Source: Sugiyamaella lignohabitans (taxonomy: Eukaryota > Ascomycota > Dipodascomycetes > Dipodascales > Trichomonascaceae). From it: a DNA stretch of 64,000 nucleotides. The notes under the pieces were generated by a model. That model saw only the letters and a list, made by a program, of their open reading frames with translations. It ran no database searches and was not told the DNA's origin. Location of the stretch: assembly GCF_001640025.1 (NCBI RefSeq), contig NC_031672.1:62001-126000 (forward strand), read 5' to 3'. Made by a program: the position numbers and the translations under genes. Below are positions 60,886 to 64,000 of the stretch, in pieces. Within the stretch, counting starts at the first letter, position 1; every line of letters begins with the position of its first letter.

Positions 60886-61890
60886 ATGTCCGCATTTTAC
60901 TACGACCAGACTGCTCTACAGGCCCCTTACCAGAAACCTCCTGCACCCTTACCTAGTGCTACTGAGTTCACTCTGCCTCATGACCCTGCCGACCCTGCTA
61001 ACCTAGACTGGGTCGAATGTGACAAGATCCTCAGCTCGAGCCATGGAAATCCTGGTGTTGGATCTCCAAACGACCCTTCGCCTTCACACAGCCTACACTC
61101 ATTGAACAACAACTCGTCGAATGCACAGTTCTTTATCAACCCCCTGATGCCGTCTCCTGAATCTTCGGAGTCCGGACAATCTACAATTGCACCCATTGGA
61201 AATGGTTCTTACTCATCGGCGCTAAAGCCTGAAGATGAAATCATGAACGGCACCAGTGGAGGTATGCATTTGACCGGAGCCCCTGTTGATGATAGTGAAG
61301 TCAAAAGAAAAGCACAGAATCGTGCTGCACAACGGGCATTCCGCGAACGTAAAGAACAAAGGGTGAGAGAACTCGAGATTAAGCTGGCTGAATCTGAAGA
61401 AGTGGTGAAAAAGCTGACTCAGGAAAATCAAAAGCTTACTCAGGAAAACACTGTTCTCAAAACTGAGAACCAAGTTCTGCGAAACTCGCACCATTCCAAT
61501 CTACAAACTGCGGGTAGCAATGGTCCCCCAGCTCCACAACAAGCTACTTTTCCTAGCCACCAGTTCTACGCCAGCTTACTAGAAGGCCATGAAGACGGTT
61601 CATCAAACGACCCTGGATCCCCTGGTACGGGGGAGGTGCAACCGTCTTACATAGTGTATGAACGAAACCATGGAGAGACTATGCTTGGTGCGGGAACGGT
61701 GTGGCAAATGCTCATGGAGGACCCAGTAATGTCAGCAGAAGACGTTGACATCAGTTTTGTGGTACAATACATTAAAGATAAAGCCGTCTGTGATGGCTAT
61801 GGACCTGTGTACCCCCTACGAGAGGTGCACGAGGGCATTCGTCTCGCCAAAGCCGAAAAGGCCAAATCGGAGAAGGCAAAAATCCTTTAG
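60886..61890 (+). CDS. AP-1-like (Yap/Pap1-type) bZIP transcription factor
   Basis: The 334-residue protein has a bZIP domain at about 139-200. The basic region KRKAQNRAAQRAFRERKEQR carries the fungal AP-1 signature NRAAQRAFR, where Gln replaces Ala of GCN4-type proteins. It is followed by a Leu/Val zipper (LEIKLAESEEVVKKLTQENQ). The N-terminus is Pro/Ser-rich. The C-terminal segment has VWQMLMEDP and AVCDGYGPVYPLREV, a single-Cys module seen in several smaller Yap-family proteins. It lacks an obvious Cys-rich c-CRD like that of Yap1, so it is better compared with Yap3/Yap4-like members; the exact orthologue is unknown. It has an exceptionally long ATG-free upstream region and converges on the MFS gene. 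Confidence 0.88.
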   Translation: MSAFYYDQTALQAPYQKPPAPLPSATEFTLPHDPADPANLDWVECDKILSSSHGNPGVGSPNDPSPSHSLHSLNNNSSNAQFFINPLMPSPESSESGQSTIAPIGNGSYSSALKPEDEIMNGTSGGMHLTGAPVDDSEVKRKAQNRAAQRAFRERKEQRVRELEIKLAESEEVVKKLTQENQKLTQENTVLKTENQVLRNSHHSNLQTAGSNGPPAPQQATFPSHQFYASLLEGHEDGSSNDPGSPGTGEVQPSYIVYERNHGETMLGAGTVWQMLMEDPVMSAEDVDISFVVQYIKDKAVCDGYGPVYPLREVHEGIRLAKAEKAKSEKAKIL

Positions 61891-61961
61891 ACAGACTTGC
61901 GGTATGATGAGTATTTATTTTTTAATTTATTTGATGGTGTAACCAGTATCGAGCAGTGTTT

Positions 61962-62093
61962 CTGGGCAGCTGGGGTGTTTTCCCCAGTGTCCAGCCAGTG
62001 ACAACTACTCCACAGCTATTCTGTGCCCCGGATAAACCTCTCGAGCGTAGCGAGAGCACGGGGTCTGGGGCTACGCCCCAGCCGCCGGAGGCA
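61962..62093. repeat. GC-palindrome family copy N
   Basis: The left arm is eroded (GGGCAGCTGGGGTGTTTTCC CCAG) but keeps a CTGGGG/CCCCAG stem. The right arm is intact: TCGAGCGTAGCGAGAGCACG, then GGGTCTGGGGC-TAC-GCCCCAG and CCGCCGGAGGCA. It lies between the converging stops of the bZIP and MFS genes. Confidence 0.88.
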
Positions 62094-62268
62094 TGTTCCA
62101 TACCCCTCTATTACCGGACTCCGTTACCCATGAAATGTAGACAGATAATTGCAATCATTATTTATTATTAAATAAAAAAATTAAGTATTATATGCCAAGA
62201 AATAAAGAGGAGGGTATGTGATGAGTGAGGTGATGTGTTTTATTTTTTTGTAATGCTTCATTGCTTCT

Positions 62269-64000
62269 CTAGAGATCGAAGGCGAACTTACTCTTCTGTC
62301 TGAGTTTCTTTCCGTAGATGTAGAAGAGGACTGGTACTGGAATGAGGACCACAGCAAGACATCCAATCAAAGTACCGGCCCAGTTGATACCCAAGTTGTG
62401 GAACATTTGGATAGCGAACAGTGGGAAAGCGGCACCGAAAGATGAACGCATGAAAGTGTTTCCTGCCAAAGCAGATGCTGCAAAAAACAGGTATGAATCG
62501 ACAATGTAATTAATAGCGGGAAGGAACACGCAAATCAAGCCGAAGCCAGTGAAAAGTCCTGATACGGCAGGAGCAGCCCAGTGAACGGACTCAGGGTAGT
62601 TACCAGTCCAAGTCAACCAGAAAATTCCAATAGGGAAAGCAATTCCTCCAGCAATCATAGGAGGTAATCTAGCCTCAGGAACGGGCTTGCCATTATTAGC
62701 AGCAAGTTTCTTATTATACTGGGGTTCAAAAAACAGGGCAATTACGAAGCCACCAACAACACATCCAACAAGAAGTCCAAGATATGGAAGTTCGACAATT
62801 CCACCCTTCATTTTGTAGCCACTGAAAATGATTGGGTAGGCCTCCAAACATAGATACAAAATACCGTAAATGAAGGCAGTGTATAACGAGATAAGGAAGA
62901 TAATGGGTTCAGTCACCGTCATCACAATAGGTCTGGTAAGGTTCTTGGTGACCAACTCAGCCATGTCGATTTCCACTTGTTCGTGTGGCGCATATACAAG
63001 CTGATTGCCAGTTGCTTTTCTAATAAGCTTTGCCTTTTGAACAAGAATCATAGGGTGGTAAGTCTCCTCATACAAAAAGACACATGAAAGCAGGGCCACG
63101 GCAGCCATGATACCAGTAATATACTCAGTCCATCTCCAGCCCAAATACGAATTCACGATGAAACCACCGACAACTGGAGCCAACAAAGGACCACAGAAAA
63201 CCATCAATGAGAAAATACTAATAGCAGTACCTCTCATCTCATTACCAAACATATCAGCAAAAGCAGCAGCAACAACGGCCAAAGGAGCAGCTCCAAAGAA
63301 CCCGCCAAAGAATCTACATAAAATCAATGTCTGAAAATCCTTGGATGTAGCAGCGGCAAAACTGAACAACATGAAACCGAAAATAGAAATAACACTAGGT
63401 ATCTTTCGTCCGTAGACTTCAGAAAGAGGAGCCCAGAGAATGGGGCCCGAAGCGAAACCCATGACATATAAGGAAACACAGAGAATTCCCACTGTCACAC
63501 TGACATGGTACTTTGCAGCGACGACTTCAACAGCAGATGCAAATATAGCAGAACCCCATGCCACTGTGAAAGTAGTGAATCCTAATGCAGCACAAATGGG
63601 AAGCTTCTTTTTCAAAGGCCAGTTGTGAGGATGCATTGGGTCGTCAGGACCGTCAAACTCAACTTTGTACAGATCTTTATCATAATTAAGAAGTGGAGGA
63701 TAGTCCTTTCCACCACCCATGTTTGGAGTGGGTCTATTGGACCTTCTTGATCCTCCAGTCAACACTCGTGCAATATAATCAGTCTCGACATTAGCTTCTT
63801 CAGAAATATTGGTACTAGTTCTGGATAGCCTACGCTGACTCTCTACATCTCGGTCACCACCATAAAATTTTTGGGGTGCAGCAGCACCACTGTTCTCAAT
63901 GTCGCTATCTTCAGCCATTGGTTTCGGTTCGAACTCTCCTTGTTCTTTATCGAAACCTTTTTCGAATCCGGCTGATTCAGTAGATGGAGGAGCAGAATGG
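62269..64000 (-). CDS. DHA1-type MFS multidrug/polyamine transporter, probably 5'-truncated
   Basis: From the ATG at 63918 the product is 549 residues. However, the frame stays open for 27 more codons to the window edge (ending FDKEQGEFEPKP before that Met), and the -3 base is C, so the true start may lie outside. The cytosolic N-tail leads to DGPDDPMHPHNWPLKKKLP, typical of fungal polyamine/drug DHA1 carriers (Tpo/Flr1 group). About 12 spans follow. The antiporter-type motif is GPILWAPLSEVYGRKIPS, with LCRFFGGFFGAAPLAVVAA and EMRGTAISIFSLMVFCGPLL. The C-terminus is GKKLRQKSKFAFDL. Substrate cannot be told from sequence. Confidence 0.87.
   Translation of the reverse strand, partial: HSAPPSTESAGFEKGFDKEQGEFEPKPMAEDSDIENSGAAAPQKFYGGDRDVESQRRLSRTSTNISEEANVETDYIARVLTGGSRRSNRPTPNMGGGKDYPPLLNYDKDLYKVEFDGPDDPMHPHNWPLKKKLPICAALGFTTFTVAWGSAIFASAVEVVAAKYHVSVTVGILCVSLYVMGFASGPILWAPLSEVYGRKIPSVISIFGFMLFSFAAATSKDFQTLILCRFFGGFFGAAPLAVVAAAFADMFGNEMRGTAISIFSLMVFCGPLLAPVVGGFIVNSYLGWRWTEYITGIMAAVALLSCVFLYEETYHPMILVQKAKLIRKATGNQLVYAPHEQVEIDMAELVTKNLTRPIVMTVTEPIIFLISLYTAFIYGILYLCLEAYPIIFSGYKMKGGIVELPYLGLLVGCVVGGFVIALFFEPQYNKKLAANNGKPVPEARLPPMIAGGIAFPIGIFWLTWTGNYPESVHWAAPAVSGLFTGFGLICVFLPAINYIVDSYLFFAASALAGNTFMRSSFGAAFPLFAIQMFHNLGINWAGTLIGCLAVVLIPVPVLFYIYGKKLRQKSKFAFDL

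Noticed and set aside
4783..62093. GC elements as nuclear insertions of mitochondrial DNA
   Set aside because: Only the short GC core is shared among copies; no flanking mitochondrial-type AT-rich or coding sequence accompanies them. Not fully excluded without the mitochondrial genome.
1..64000. CRISPR arrays, prophage, viral or toxin genes, LTR retrotransposons
   Set aside because: No regular spacer-repeat array, integrase, reverse transcriptase, capsid or toxin-like frame was seen; the gene content is ordinary yeast housekeeping.

Overview
The window is nuclear DNA of an ascomycete yeast (Saccharomycotina). The genes are compact, and eleven introns could be placed. Ten begin GTAAGT and one GTATGT. 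All have a CTAAC branch site, with the 3' AG only 9-14 nt beyond the branch A. CTG encodes the conserved second residue (Leu) of LSM4, so the nuclear code looks standard rather than CUG-Ser. Short branch-to-acceptor spacing, GIS2, a BOI-type protein, FDH and dispersed GC-rich palindromes suggest an early-branching lineage (Dipodascales/Trichomonascaceae, Sugiyamaella- or Blastobotrys-like). That placement is an inference from style, not a database result.

Layout, left to right: an ecdysoneless/SGT1-family gene cut by the left edge; ATG5 (3 exons); MET7 (folylpolyglutamate synthase); TDP1; a 3.2-kb gene-poor stretch; BOI1/2-type polarity protein; CDC27 (APC/C); an EMP70 nonaspanin; tRNA-Ser(AGA); an unrecognised membrane protein with a 4.2-kb upstream region; FDH1 and DSD1, divergently transcribed; TAF8; DLD1; DSK2; tRNA-Arg(CCG); MAK21; an MBP1/SWI4-type APSES factor; LSM4 (3 exons, the first being only ATG); a second EMP70 paralogue; TRS85; GIS2 (3 exons); FOL1; AIM19 (3 exons); a PA-TM-RING ubiquitin ligase; an AP-1-like bZIP factor with a very long leader; and a DHA1-type MFS transporter running into the right edge. 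Most are single-copy housekeeping genes (autophagy, folate synthesis, DNA repair, cell cycle, secretion, ribosome assembly, mRNA metabolism). There is no operon-like logic, prophage, CRISPR array or intact transposon.

Two signals are not explained by the genes. First, a dispersed family of GC-rich, nested palindromic elements occurs about fourteen times, as full inverted repeats of about 110-410 bp or as single halves. They sit in six of the seven convergent 3'-3' gaps (the seventh is only 68 bp), downstream of other genes, and inside introns of MBP1 and AIM19. They are almost absent from divergent promoter regions. Their inner hairpin keeps its stem while its 3-nt loop varies. Second, several regulatory genes have very long upstream regions with almost no ATG on the sense strand: about 1.77 kb before the bZIP gene, 0.85 kb plus one 11-codon uORF before the RING gene, about 0.6 kb before MBP1 and about 0.9 kb before the unknown membrane protein. 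These imply long, scanned 5' leaders.
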